DNA of 64,000 nt from Melitaea cinxia. Taxonomy: Eukaryota; Arthropoda; Insecta; Lepidoptera; Nymphalidae. Location of the stretch: positions 5,218,001-5,282,000 of the forward strand of contig NC_059406.1 in NCBI RefSeq assembly GCF_905220565.1, in the 5' to 3' direction. The position numbers and the translations under genes were made by a program. Positions 37,201-49,801 of the stretch are shown here, one piece after another; positions within the stretch are counted from its first letter, which is position 1; every line of letters begins with the position of its first letter. The notes beneath the pieces were generated by a model. That model did no database searches. It was given only the letters and a program-made list of their open reading frames with translations, and had not been told where the DNA came from.

Positions 37201-40200
37201 CCGCGCGCCCAGCTCGCTCTGTAGTGAGTGTGGGCGTGATGAGTCACCTGGGCGTGATGGCCATGGTGCGGTTGGCGCGCTTGGCCAGGCGCGCGTTGGC
37301 GCGGTGCAGCGTCTGGTGCACGTACACGCAGGCGTTGACCACGGCGGCGCGGTGCGACGGCCGCGCGCCCAGCTCGCTCTGTAGTGAGTGTGGGCGTGAT
37401 GAGTCACCTGGGCGTGATGGCCATGGTGCGGTTGGCGCGCTTGGCCAGGCGCGCGTTGGCGCGGTGCAGCGTCTGGTGCACGTACACGCAGGCGTTGACC
37501 ACGGCGGCGCGGTGCGACGGCCGCGCGCCCAGCTCGCTCTGTAGTGAGTGTGGGCGTGATGAGTCACCTGGGCGTGATGGCCATGGTGCGGTTGGCGCGC
37601 TTGGCCAGGCGCGCGTTGGCGCGGTGCAGCGTCTGGTGCACGTACACGCAGGCGTTGACCACGGCGGCGCGGTGCGACGGCCGCGCGCCCAGCTCGCTCT
37701 GTAGTGAGTGTGGGCGTGATGAGTCACCTGGGCGTGATGGCCATGGTGCGGTTGGCGCGCTTGGCCAGGCGCGCGTTGGCGCGGTGCAGCGTCTGGTGCA
37801 CGTACACGCAGGCGTTGACCACGGCGGCGCGGTGCGACGGCCGCGCGCCCAGCTCGCTCTGTAGTGAGTGTGGGCGTGATGAGTCACCTGGGCGTGATGG
37901 CCATGGTGCGGTTGGCGCGCTTGGCCAGGCGCGCGTTGGCGCGGTGCAGCGTCTGGTGCACGTACACGCAGGCGTTGACCACGGCGGCGCGGTGCGACGG
38001 CCGCGCGCCCAGCTCGCTCTGTAGTGAGTGTGGGCGTGATGAGTCACCTGGGCGTGATGGCCATGGTGCGGTTGGCGCGCTTGGCCAGGCGCGCGTTGGC
38101 GCGGTGCAGCGTCTGGTGCACGTACACGCAGGCGTTGACCACGGCGGCGCGGTGCGACGGCCGCGCGCCCAGCTCGCTCTGTAGTGAGTGTGGGCGTGAT
38201 GAGTCACCTGGGCGTGATGGCCATGGTGCGGTTGGCGCGCTTGGCCAGGCGCGCGTTGGCGCGGTGCAGCGTCTGGTGCACGTACACGCAGGCGTTGACC
38301 ACGGCGGCGCGGTGCGACGGCCGCGCGCCCAGCTCGCTCTGTAGTGAGTGTGGGCGTGATGAGTCACCTGGGCGTGATGGCCATGGTGCGGTTGGCGCGC
38401 TTGGCCAGGCGCGCGTTGGCGCGGTGCAGCGTCTGGTGCACGTACACGCAGGCGTTGACCACGGCGGCGCGGTGCGACGGCCGCGCGCCCAGCTCGCTCT
38501 GTAGTGAGTGTGGGCGTGATGAGTCATCTGGGCGTGATGGCCATGGTGCGGTTGGCGCGCTTGGCCAGGCGCGCGTTGGCGCGGTGCAGCGTCTGGTGCA
38601 CGTACACGCAGGCGTTGACCACGGCGGCGCGGTGCGACGGCCGCGCGCCCAGCTCGCTCTGTAGTGAGTGTGGGCGTGATGAGTCACCTGGGCGTGATGG
38701 CCATGGTGCGGTTGGCGCGCTTGGCCAGGCGCGCGTTGGCGCGGTGCAGCGTCTGGTGCACGTACACGCAGGCGTTGACCACGGCGGCGCGGTGCGACGG
38801 CCGCGCGCCCAGCTCGCTCTGTAGTGAGTGTGGGCGTGATGAGTCACCTGGGCGTGATGGCCATGGTGCGGTTGGCGCGCTTGGCCAGGCGCGCGTTGGC
38901 GCGGTGCAGCGTCTGGTGCACGTACACGCAGGCGTTGACCACGGCGGCGCGGTGCGACGGCCGCGCGCCCAGCTCGCTCTGTAGTGAGTGTGGGCGTGAT
39001 GAGTCACCTGGGCGTGATGGCCATGGTGCGGTTGGCGCGCTTGGCCAGGCGCGCGTTGGCGCGGTGCAGCGTCTGGTGCACGTACACGCAGGCGTTGACC
39101 ACGGCGGCGCGGTGCGACGGCCGCGCGCCCAGCTCGCTCTGTAGTGAGTGTGGGCGTGATGAGTCACCTGGGCGTGATGGCCATGGTGCGGTTGGCGCGC
39201 TTGGCCAGGCGCGCGTTGGCGCGGTGCAGCGTCTGGTGCACGTACACGCAGGCGTTGACCACGGCGGCGCGGTGCGACGGCCGCGCGCCCAGCTCGCTCT
39301 GTAGTGAGTGTGGGCGTGATGAGTCACCTGGGCGTGATGGCCATGGTGCGGTTGGCGCGCTTGGCCAGGCGCGCGTTGGCGCGGTGCAGCGTCTGGTGCA
39401 CGTACACGCAGGCGTTGACCACGGCGGCGCGGTGCGACGGCCGCGCGCCCAGCTCGCTCTGTAGTGAGTGTGGGCGTGATGAGTCACCTGGGCGTGATGG
39501 CCATGGTGCGGTTGGCGCGCTTGGCCAGGCGCGCGTTGGCGCGGTGCAGCGTCTGGTGCACGTACACGCAGGCGTTGACCACGGCGGCGCGGTGCGACGG
39601 CCGCGCGCCCAGCTCGCTCTGTAGTGAGTGTGGGCGTGATGAGTCACCTGGGCGTGATGGCCATGGTGCGGTTGGCGCGCTTGGCCAGGCGCGCGTTGGC
39701 GCGGTGCAGCGTCTGGTGCACGTACACGCAGGCGTTGACCACGGCGGCGCGGTGCGACGGCCGCGCGCCCAGCTCGCTCTGTAGTGAGTGTGGGCGTGAT
39801 GAGTCACCTGGGCGTGATGGCCATGGTGCGGTTGGCGCGCTTGGCCAGGCGCGCGTTGGCGCGGTGCAGCGTCTGGTGCACGTACACGCAGGCGTTGACC
39901 ACGGCGGCGCGGTGCGACGGCCGCGCGCCCAGCTCGCTCTGTAGTGAGTGTGGGCGTGATGAGTCACCTGGGCGTGATGGCCATGGTGCGGTTGGCGCGC
40001 TTGGCCAGGCGCGCGTTGGCGCGGTGCAGCGTCTGGTGCACGTACACGCAGGCGTTGACCACGGCGGCGCGGTGCGACGGCCGCGCGCCCAGCTCGCTCT
40101 GTAGTGAGTGTGGGCGTGATGAGTCACCTGGGCGTGATGGCCATGGTGCGGTTGGCGCGCTTGGCCAGGCGCGCGTTGGCGCGGTGCAGCGTCTGGTGCA

Positions 40201-43200
40201 CGTACACGCAGGCGTTGACCACGGCGGCGCGGTGCGACGGCCGCGCGCCCAGCTCGCCGCACGCGCGCGGGAACGGCTCGGGCGGCTCGTACTCCGCCCA
40301 GTCCAGGTCCATGCGCGTCGTGAACTCCTTGCCCACCTGCGCACGCCAAGCTCATCTAGCGCTCGCTGCGACCCTACTCGCTTACTATCTCTATCATGTA
40401 TGCGTATCGTGATAAATCGCTAATACGAAACTCTAAAAAATATCCACGACTACTTATGTAAAGTTTAAATCGACGGGTCCCAAGAACAAAATCTTATGGA
40501 AAAATAAGATGAAATCTGTTTTATTATTGATTCGTATTAAACATGCCAAAAGCTACATGGCAATATTTTTTATTTATTTATTGGCCTTTTAGTTTTCTAA
40601 ATACTCAAGCGAACATCATCTTATCTACAATGTACTGCAGCGAACAAACATGTATTCACATATACGAGCTTGTTCTTTACACCCCGAAACCGCGCGTGCC
40701 GCGACCCATCGTCATTTACGTGTTTGTACTCGGCAAAGTCGAACATTTTAGCAAGACATCAAGAATTCCTCGAGAATTCGGTTTAATATCATAATTTCAG
40801 GTTTCGTGAGTAATAAGTGACTGTAACAATGTCTAGTGCATCTAGAAAGAGAGAATATTAAATTTAGCCCTTTTTTTGGATAAAATTAGTGACGATCCAA
40901 CTCCTTGTAGCAACGAGGACGAAGAAATCTCTAAACAAGGTAAGTAATAGATAATTTTTTGCATTAAGGTAATTAAAAAAATAGTTACTGGTGTTACTTT
41001 ATAAGTCTAGAAACTAATTTACCAAAATTATCTAAAACGCGTATCTTTTGGTCGTTTGTTAATTTACAATGTTGTTCTACAGAAATCTATAACCCATGTA
41101 ATGTTCCTTAATAATCAACCTATTTCAATTACCTATATTTTATAGACACTAAAATACTTAATTGTGGTGTATTTAATTTTACCCCAGTAGTTTCACATAA
41201 GTTTTTATTCGACAAAAATCTGTTTAAAGTCATTCATCGCTTAAGCACATACGATCTTGTTGTACGAAGTTATACCCAAAAAATGTTGCTGTATCTAAAT
41301 AAACGATTTTGTTTGTCGTATAAGTTTTAACATGCGAGCATGTTCTACTCAAAAGTATCTAATTTAACCTCTTTTTAAGAAAAAATATATAACTAGAATG
41401 TAAATCAATAGTTTTTAAATATAATACCACACAAATTAAATACATTTTTATTTTCATTTTGACAGAATCTGCCGGTCAACGTAACACCAACACGTCTCAT
41501 TTGCCGCCAGTGGCTCAGAATATCGACGTCGATATGGCAGAAATTTGGCATGATTTTTTTGATTAAAAGGTTCACACAAATGTATTAGGCTATCAACACG
41601 AAGTTAACACCAATATTTTTCAGGCCAACTGCGAGCATCTTGATTCACCACCTCCTCATTTAGTACAAACCTCACATCCTGACGAAGTGCTTACACCATT
41701 AAATATAGAAGTAACCTCTAGTTTCAATAACTCACCAGCTGTTTCCATTGAAGAATTTGAGAATTTGAAGATCCTAGAATTTCTGCGCCATATATATACA
41801 CATATGGTTTTAGCTACTCCAATGCCTTCCCCCGTGAATATACACATAAAATGTAATGACCCTTTTTGTCCTGATCATACTAGTTGGGTTGATTCAATTC
41901 GATTGCTAAACATTAGTGCATCTAACTTCATACCAGAAATGACGCGAAAGCAAAGATCAAAGAAACGTTTGGTACATAAGCAAGACTGATCTGACGTGAA
42001 AAGAAAAAGTTTGCTTGGAAAGAGCTATGTATCAAAGCGAGGTTAATTTGTTGGTGAAAAAATAATGGGAAAGCCCTGTAGTTGTAGGAATAAGTGTGTG
42101 GATAAAATAACAAAAGAACAAAGTTCTTGAATGCTTCAATAAACAACCACGCGTTAATATCGCGAAATTGTAAATAAAAACTATAGAACAAGGAGCCAGA
42201 GAATTTCGTGTCAGATAGTTTTGCTGGCCAAAATCGGAATATATTTGTCTTTTTTTCATATTTTTATGCAGCCAAAAAGTACAAGGCATCAATCACACAT
42301 CGATTTCTTGAAAAGGGACATACACAGAACAAGGGAGATAGTGTGCATGCCCTTATAGAGCGGTCCTCTTCTTCAAAAACTATTTACACTCTAGATGAAT
42401 GGCGTTTACTTGTAAGATGGGCAAAAACAAAAAGAGAACCGTATGTAGTAAAAAATATGACACAAGAAAATTTTCTTAATTTTAAGGTTCACATAAATGA
42501 CAAACTGTGGAACAAGAATTTTAGATAACAGAAAATATTGTGGACTATGATTAAGGAAGTTTTCGTTGATAAATCGGAACCGAATAAATTGTATTATAAG
42601 TGTGATTTAAACCAAAGAATATAGACACCCCCTCTCTTCCCGTGGGTGTCGTAAGAGGCGACTAAGGGATAACAAGGTTCCAGTACCACCTTGGAACTTT
42701 AGAAGCCGACCGATGGCGGGATACCCATCTAACCGCTGGCTTTTTGAAACACACAGGCCGTAGAGGGGCAGCAGCGTCTTAGGTGCGACAAAGCCAGCAC
42801 TGCGGTCACCAACCTGCCTGCCCAGCGTGGTGACTATGGGCAACACACACGAGTTCACGTATTTTTTGCGCGAACTTGTGGAGCCCTATGTCCAGCAGTG
42901 GATTGCAATAGGCTGGAATGATAATGGAATGATGAAATCAAAGAAACTTATGAATACTTCATTGTTCGCAGCGATACAAGAAACTCAGCTAATATTTTAT
43001 CTGTATTAGAGTATGCTTATTCGTCACCTCTCAAGCTAACAAAAGCTAAATATAAAGATTTACTGAGCATGTGTGATTCTGGTGTCATAAATTCATTCAA
43101 TGCAGTATTCTTTAAATCTTCACCATATTATTATTCTGATTGCAATGATGAAAGAAACGATATACATATATGACGATGAATCTTAACCATAATATTGATT

Positions 43201-46200
43201 TATGTAATAATGATAGAAAGTTTGAGACTTGTTGTTGCTGTGATTAAAAAAACTAATATAAAATATAAAAACTAAGTAGAAAGTTTAGGACTTAATTAGT
43301 AATTGTAATTGAAACTGTGATTTTAAATAAGTATTGTCCTGAATGAACCAAGAAATAAGAGTAATTGTTTATTTTTTGTTAAAGTTTATTTTCTTTTATA
43401 TTTTATGATGATTTATCTAGTAATAATGAGAGAATTTTTAACACCTATTTGACGTTTGTTTTGTAACGAAGATCCCACTGTGCTACTTTTATATTATTAA
43501 AGCTTCGATTATTAAAAATAATTGCGTTTTCTTTAATATAAATGTGCACATACTATTATATTGTCGACTAAATTATCGGAGAAAAACATCATATGTTCAC
43601 ATGGGTTACTATTTTTTTATTCAATTTCTTAAAACAAAATCGTATATTTAGATAAGTGCTGGGTAGTTCCGAAGAACAAATACCTATAATATTATAAGAA
43701 TTAATTTTAGCCTAAAATAAAAGTTAAAGTCTTTATAAACACGTAGAAATAAATAAACAAAGTTCCTGATTAGCTTTTACAATGATTTTCCAAACATCAT
43801 CTTTATTGGCGTAAGTAGTAAATGATTGTATTTCAGCAGAACTTCTAAGCTACATACTGTGATTTGGTAATTTTGCAGATACGATTTTGTTCTTCGGGCC
43901 CGTCGAAATATGAAAGAACTGACTTTTTTACACGCGTCTAATCATAGTTTGTAAGTAATTATTTAAAAGTAAACATTAAATATGACACTTGATTTTTTGT
44001 TAAAATTTAAAATACAACAAAAGTATGTGAGAATTCTGCCGCCACAAGTTATTGAATACACTTCTCATTTTCTTCTTGCGGCCATATACACTCGTCAGAA
44101 ACCAGGACAGGTCTCTTGTATTTTTTATAACAAGATATTTTTTTTAATGTCACTAGGTCGGCAAACAAGCGTACGGCTCACCTGATGGTAAGCGATTACC
44201 GTAGCTTAGACACCTGCAACACCAGAAGCATCACAAGCGCGTTGCCGACCCAATCCCCAATCCCCCAGGAGCTCCGGTCACCTTACTCACCAACAGGAAC
44301 ACAATACTGCTTGAAAACAGTATTATTTTGCTGTGATCTTCTGTAAGGTCGAGGTACTACTCTACTCCAGTCGGGCTGCTCCATATTTGGAGCAGCCACA
44401 ACAGCAATTTATACAAAACATACTTGGAAGAGCGCTCCGTCGCTCCAGTCTCCGAACCAGTTGAGCACGCAACGGTTGAAGAGCGCCGGTGAGGTTGCAG
44501 CGCGATCCTTCAGACCTTCCGATGACGGGTTCATCGTGAACACTACGTGTAAATTCCTCATCACTTGACCAGTAAACCTAAGATAAACATTTAACAATAA
44601 TAATATTTTATTAAAATTACAAACATGAAAGTTTTATCTTTGAAAATTTTGTTCTTCAAGAGTATTTTTTTACCATTTGTATAATTCATCGTTAGAATCC
44701 AGCATTAATCCTTCCCTTTGAGCTCCCTCCTTACACTGTGTCATGAGTGCTGCAAATTCGTCGCCTTCGAACAACCCAGGCACCTATGAATACCAATATT
44801 AATTAGGAAGGATGTAACATTTCTTTCCAAGATATCAATAAATAAAAAATATTTCTACTATAAAACTATATCAGCAATTTTGCTCTATACAGGGTGTCCC
44901 AAAAAGTAGTGATAAGCGGAATTCCAGAGATAGGGCACCCCTTGGAGTATCCGAATCACCCCTATGTATGTTCAGCGATTTTGCATAGTTTTCGAGTTAT
45001 GAATTTTTTTATATGTTTTTGAGAATTTTTCACCTGAACAACTTTAAAAATTTCTAAAAAAAAAATTGAAGACTTTTTAGAATTTTTGTTTTTGTATCTA
45101 AATAGTCATGAGCTGTAGCTTCCCGTTTAAAAGATTCAGCTTCTTAACTTTGATGGAAATTGTGAAAATCTAAGTGTAAAGTGAAAATTTTACGTTTTGA
45201 GAACTATGACTTCAATTTTTAACTTAGAATTAAAAATCTAAACAGGCGATTTTATGGCTTCTAATTAGGCTTAAAAACTTTTCCAGAGTCTCAACTTTCA
45301 TAATCATAAATAAAAAGTTGTACTTAATGGGGCTACTTTTGCTAAAATTTGCCTTCAAAGACATCAAGGTGGAAAATTCTTAAAATTACCAATTTGAATA
45401 AAAAAAATTTTTTGCTCAATTTATTATTCCTTTAAGGTTAAATAGTTTTGTCAACGCTCTAGCTGGGTCATACGTATAGGATTCGTGCGGAGGAAAATGA
45501 TAAATCCGTAGACTGAGTGATATGGTTCCAAAACGATGGTGCTCCATGCCACTTTGCAAGAATAGTCAGACAACATTTAACAGAAAGATTTAGAGACAGA
45601 TGGATCGGCCGTGGAGGGCCCATTGCATGGCCGCCGCGGTCCCCAGACTTGAATCCAATCGATTTCTTTGTCTGGGGATATTATAAAGAAATAGTATACG
45701 CTAAAAACATTAGCAACGTAGCGGAGTTAAGACGAAAATTGAGACAGGCAGAAGAAACAATTAAAAATAACAGAATAGCATTCGTAAGAGTTAATTAGTC
45801 TGTTAACCAACCAAAAGATTGTAAGAAAACTAAGAACGAAGATTTAATAAACATTTGAAGGTTATTTAGGTTTAATTAATAAAACGAAAAGTAATCGTCT
45901 TAAAATTATTTATTATAAAAAGTTTTCAATATGTCGACCTTCGTGCTCGATACATGTTCTACATCGTCTTAAAAAGTTTTCTTTGAGTCTTACGAATGCT
46001 ATTCTGTTGTTTTTAATTGTTTCTTCTGCCTGCCTCAATTTTCGTCTTAACTCCGCTACGTTGCTAATGTTTTTAGCGTAAACTATTTCTTTATAATATC
46101 CCCAGACAAAGAAATCGATTGGATTCAAGTCTGGGGACCGCGGCGGCCATGCAATGGGCCCTCCACGGCCGATCCATCTGTCTCTAAATCTTTCTGTTAA

Positions 46201-46896
46201 ATGTTGTCTGACTATTCTTGCAAAGTGGCATGGAGCACCATCGTTTTGGAACCATATCACTCAGTCTACGGATTTATCATTTTCCTCCGCACGAATCCTA
46301 TACGTATGACCCAGCTAGAGCTGACAAAACTATTTAACCTTAAAGGAATAATAAATTGAGCAAAAAATTTTTTTTATTCAAATTGGTAATTTTAAGAATT
46401 TTCCACCTTGATGTCTTTGAAGGCAAATTTTAGCAAAAGTAGCCCCATTAAGTACAACTTTTTATTTATGATTATGAAAGTTGAGACTCTGGAGAAGTTT
46501 TTAAGCCTAATTAGAAGCCATAAAATCGCCTGTTTAGATTTTTAATTCTAAGTTGAAAATTGAAGTCATAGTTCTCAAAACGTAAAATTTTCACTTTACA
46601 CTTAGATTTTCACAATTTCCATCAAAGTTAAGAAGCTGAATCTTTTAAGCGGGAAGCTACAGCTCATGACTATTTAGATACAAAAACAAAAATTCTAAAA
46701 AGTCTTCAATTTTTTTTTTAGAAAATTTTAAAGTTGTTCAGGTGAAAAATTCTCAAAAACATATAAAAAAATTCATAACTCGAAAACTATGCAAAATCGC
46801 TGAACATACATAGGGGTGATTCGGATACCCCAAGGGGTGCCCTATCTCTGGAATTCCGCTTATCACTACTTTTTGGGACACCCTGTATATATATTG

Positions 46897-46991
<95 letters not shown>

Positions 46992-49738
46992 CTGCTAATA
47001 ATTAGGCGTCCCACATGGGCCGAAATGCATCTAAACTGGCGTCCACCTCCTTTAGACGTCCGCATATCGGACGCCACTTTTTTAATCGATGTCCCATTAG
47101 TCCTTTTGGCTCTAGCTACCTGTACAACAAAAATCGCTGGAAGGCAAAAAGTCGTTGAGACATTTGCATTTGTATAACTAAAACTTCCGCGAAATTCCGC
47201 ACCAACGGTGCAGCGCTAGTCTAGCGCGTATATCGACAGAGCGTATACTCTGCTAAAACTCTTCCGATACAACCGATTATTTGACGTCCTATTGCGACGT
47301 TGCCAAACTGACTGTATTTGAAGGTTTTGAAATATTCAATTAAGTCAAAACAAATCATTTAAAAACAGTTTGCCGAAGTTGCTACGCACGTGTCGCTGCT
47401 TATTTGACGCTCGGTTGCAATATACTGCTTAAGTAGTAAAATAAAATAAAAGTACACTTAAAAGGAAAAAGTGAGGCTTTAACGAATTTACGAATTGAAT
47501 TTACATATTAAACGGAAAAGTGACACTATTTTGTCATAAAAATAAAAATATTTCTATAAGTTAATATACATTATCTATACTTTTTTGCATGCACATGGAA
47601 GCCAGGCTGGGTAGTAGTCTTTGAATTTGAAAAAATAAAGGTTCTGTTACATTTAATACATTTTTGCAATGATTTTTTATTTGGTTACTGAGCGCCCCTA
47701 CTGAAGATTTGTGTTTTTTGTTTAGTGACGGTTTGGTCATGGACGTCGAATATGTAGTGGTTCGAATAGTAGGTATACAGGTTTACGACGTCCGTATATA
47801 AGGTAAGGGCTACGCAATACGTAACACATATACGGACGTTAGTTTGACGCATACTGTTATTAAGGATACGAAGTTTTTTTGCAGCTGTTCTGGCTTTTGA
47901 CCCAATCCAGGCTACGCGCAATGCCGTCAAAAAACTTTGGGACACTTTTAGACAATGAAAGTTTTAGAATTGCTCTCGGTCTCCGGTTGGGAGCTCCACT
48001 GTGCTTTGAACACAGATCTCCGTGCGGAAAAGAGGTCGATTCTTTCGGACTACACGGCCTTTCCTGTAACAAGAGTTTAGGTAGGTTTTCCCGCCACGGT
48101 TCCCTAAACGATACCATAAAAAAGCTCTTGCCACCATCGACGTTCCTGCTCTTATCGAGCCTACTGGAATTAGTCGCAATGATGGCAAGAGACCTGATGG
48201 ATTGACGTTGGTTCCCTGGGAAAGGGGACGGGCGCTTTTGTGGGACGCAACCTGCGTTGACACACTTGCTCCTTCTCATGTCAGGGAAACAGCCTTAAAA
48301 GCGGGAGCCACAGCGGAAAAAGCTGAAACGACTAAACGGCACAAGTATTCGTCATTAATTTCAAATTACATCTTTGTGCCATTTGCAGTCGAAACACTTG
48401 GACCTTGGAGTAGCAGTGCTAAAATTTTTTTTAAATGAGATAACTCCTCGCCTTATTGCCTCCACTGGTGACAAGAGGGCCGGTGCATTTTTTTGCCCAA
48501 AGAATCGGCATAGCGATTCAACGAGAAAATGCTGTCAGCATTCTTGACACGATTCCACGCGGACATGATTTATAACAAAACTATCTGTAAATATTTAGTT
48601 CTTAAGTTGTGAATTGTAAATATGTATAATGTTTAATAAACTATTGTTATCCACTTAAAAAAAATTAGAAACCTACTTAAAAGATATACTTTATATTTTA
48701 TAAGTAAATATTGTTTGACGACGTTTAAATTTGCCAGACGACGACTTAGGTAAATCATTCTAGTGAAATAGAGTTAAGTAGTTAGACTATTTAGTCTGTA
48801 TAAAAAATATTTTAGCCATGAGACATTTTTATATTGAAAATGATAATAATATGTTGTTTGTAAAAGCAGGTGGCACAACTATTTGTGGCTATAAAACTTA
48901 ATTAACCTATAAGATTCGTCAGCGAAGAAGAAAAAATAATATCCTCGTATTCTTGGATACCCAGTTACCCATGTTCTAAAATTACTTGAAATCCGTTTAG
49001 CTGTTTTGGCGTGATGAAGACACAACGACACATACAAACATATAAAAAAAATGTTCGATTCAGTAACCTGTATTCATAGACCGTATCACTTTTTTTAAAT
49101 ATCTTCAATGTACAGAAAGTATCCGTGCCAGGATAAGGGAACATTATTTATTATTATTCTTTGAGTCAAAGAATACTTATAACAAATGGATACAACGATA
49201 AATAATTATTTATTATATTATTATTCTGATGATGTGCTACGTCGTCAATAATTAAAATGTTAAAAGCCTAAATAAAATATATGTTGCAGCTTATTAAGAG
49301 AGCTATTATAAGATGAAAAATTGGAGGTGTTCCTATGACCGTTACATGTTAAAATTTCAACGAGCGTAATAGAATTATTTCTTAAGTTAACGATAGATGA
49401 TCACACCTACTAGAAAACTGGCAACGTCGCATTTCAGCTTACTTCTCACTCATTTCATCATTACTTATATAGGACGCTAAATAATCGGTGCATTAAGTGA
49501 GGCTATATGGATATATGGAGGAAGCAATAACATAAGTATCATGAAAGGGGTTCATAAATGGTTGGGCACAACTGTAAGCAGAATATTCTCAAAAAAGAAA
49601 TTTAAAGAAATTGATATAACCCACGGAATTTAAAATGAAAAAAATAAGCAACATTCGCAGAAAAAACATATAAAATGTAAGCATAACTGAGGGACGTCGT
49701 AATAACGCAGTTCGTGCTTGACGCCAAAAATGTATCGG

Positions 49739-49801
<63 letters not shown>

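Larger units (their letters stand above)
40471..43905. mobile_element. 3.4-kb TIR DNA transposon, unclassified, with decayed ORF
   Basis: 23-bp imperfect TIRs: 40471-40493 (cgacgggtcccaagaacaaa...) and 43883-43905. AAAT flanks both ends as a possible 4-bp target duplication. The + strand has pieces of a protein: GEKIMGKPCSCRNKC near 42040-42110, ASITHRFLEKGHTQNKGDSV followed by HALIE (ORF 42208-42528), then after a nested insertion KYKDLLSMCDSGVINSF. These motifs occur together in a protein family scattered through arthropod genomes; I do not assign a superfamily. It carries a nested retroelement at 42610-42938. Confidence 0.75.
44890..46885. mobile_element. Fold-back IS630/Tc1/mariner-type element with 0.9-kb inverted arms
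   Basis: Starts cagggtgtcccaaaaagt after TA (44888-44889) and ends with the complement before TA (46886-46887), the TA target duplication of the mariner superfamily. Left arm 44890-45789 and right arm 45988-46885 are near-identical inverted copies (for example one mismatch in the first 80 bp), with a spacer of about 200 bp. Each arm carries the same C-terminal transposase piece: FQNDGAPCH with the second catalytic Asp, and WPPRSPDLNPIDFFVWG. The N-terminal half is absent from both arms, so the element cannot encode a transposase. Confidence 0.88.

Noticed and set aside
417..40257. CRISPR arrays
   Set aside because: The repeats are contiguous copies without unique spacers, contain exon-intron borders, and sit in a eukaryotic genome.
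36555..40423. Series of 106- and 107-codon ORFs repeating every 160 bp on both strands
   Set aside because: They are shadows of the 160-bp array, unrelated to the dynein frame except in the founder exon.
44890..46885. Two independent mariner insertions in opposite orientation
   Set aside because: TA duplications are at the outer ends only, and both arms break within the element, so it moved or formed as a single fold-back unit.
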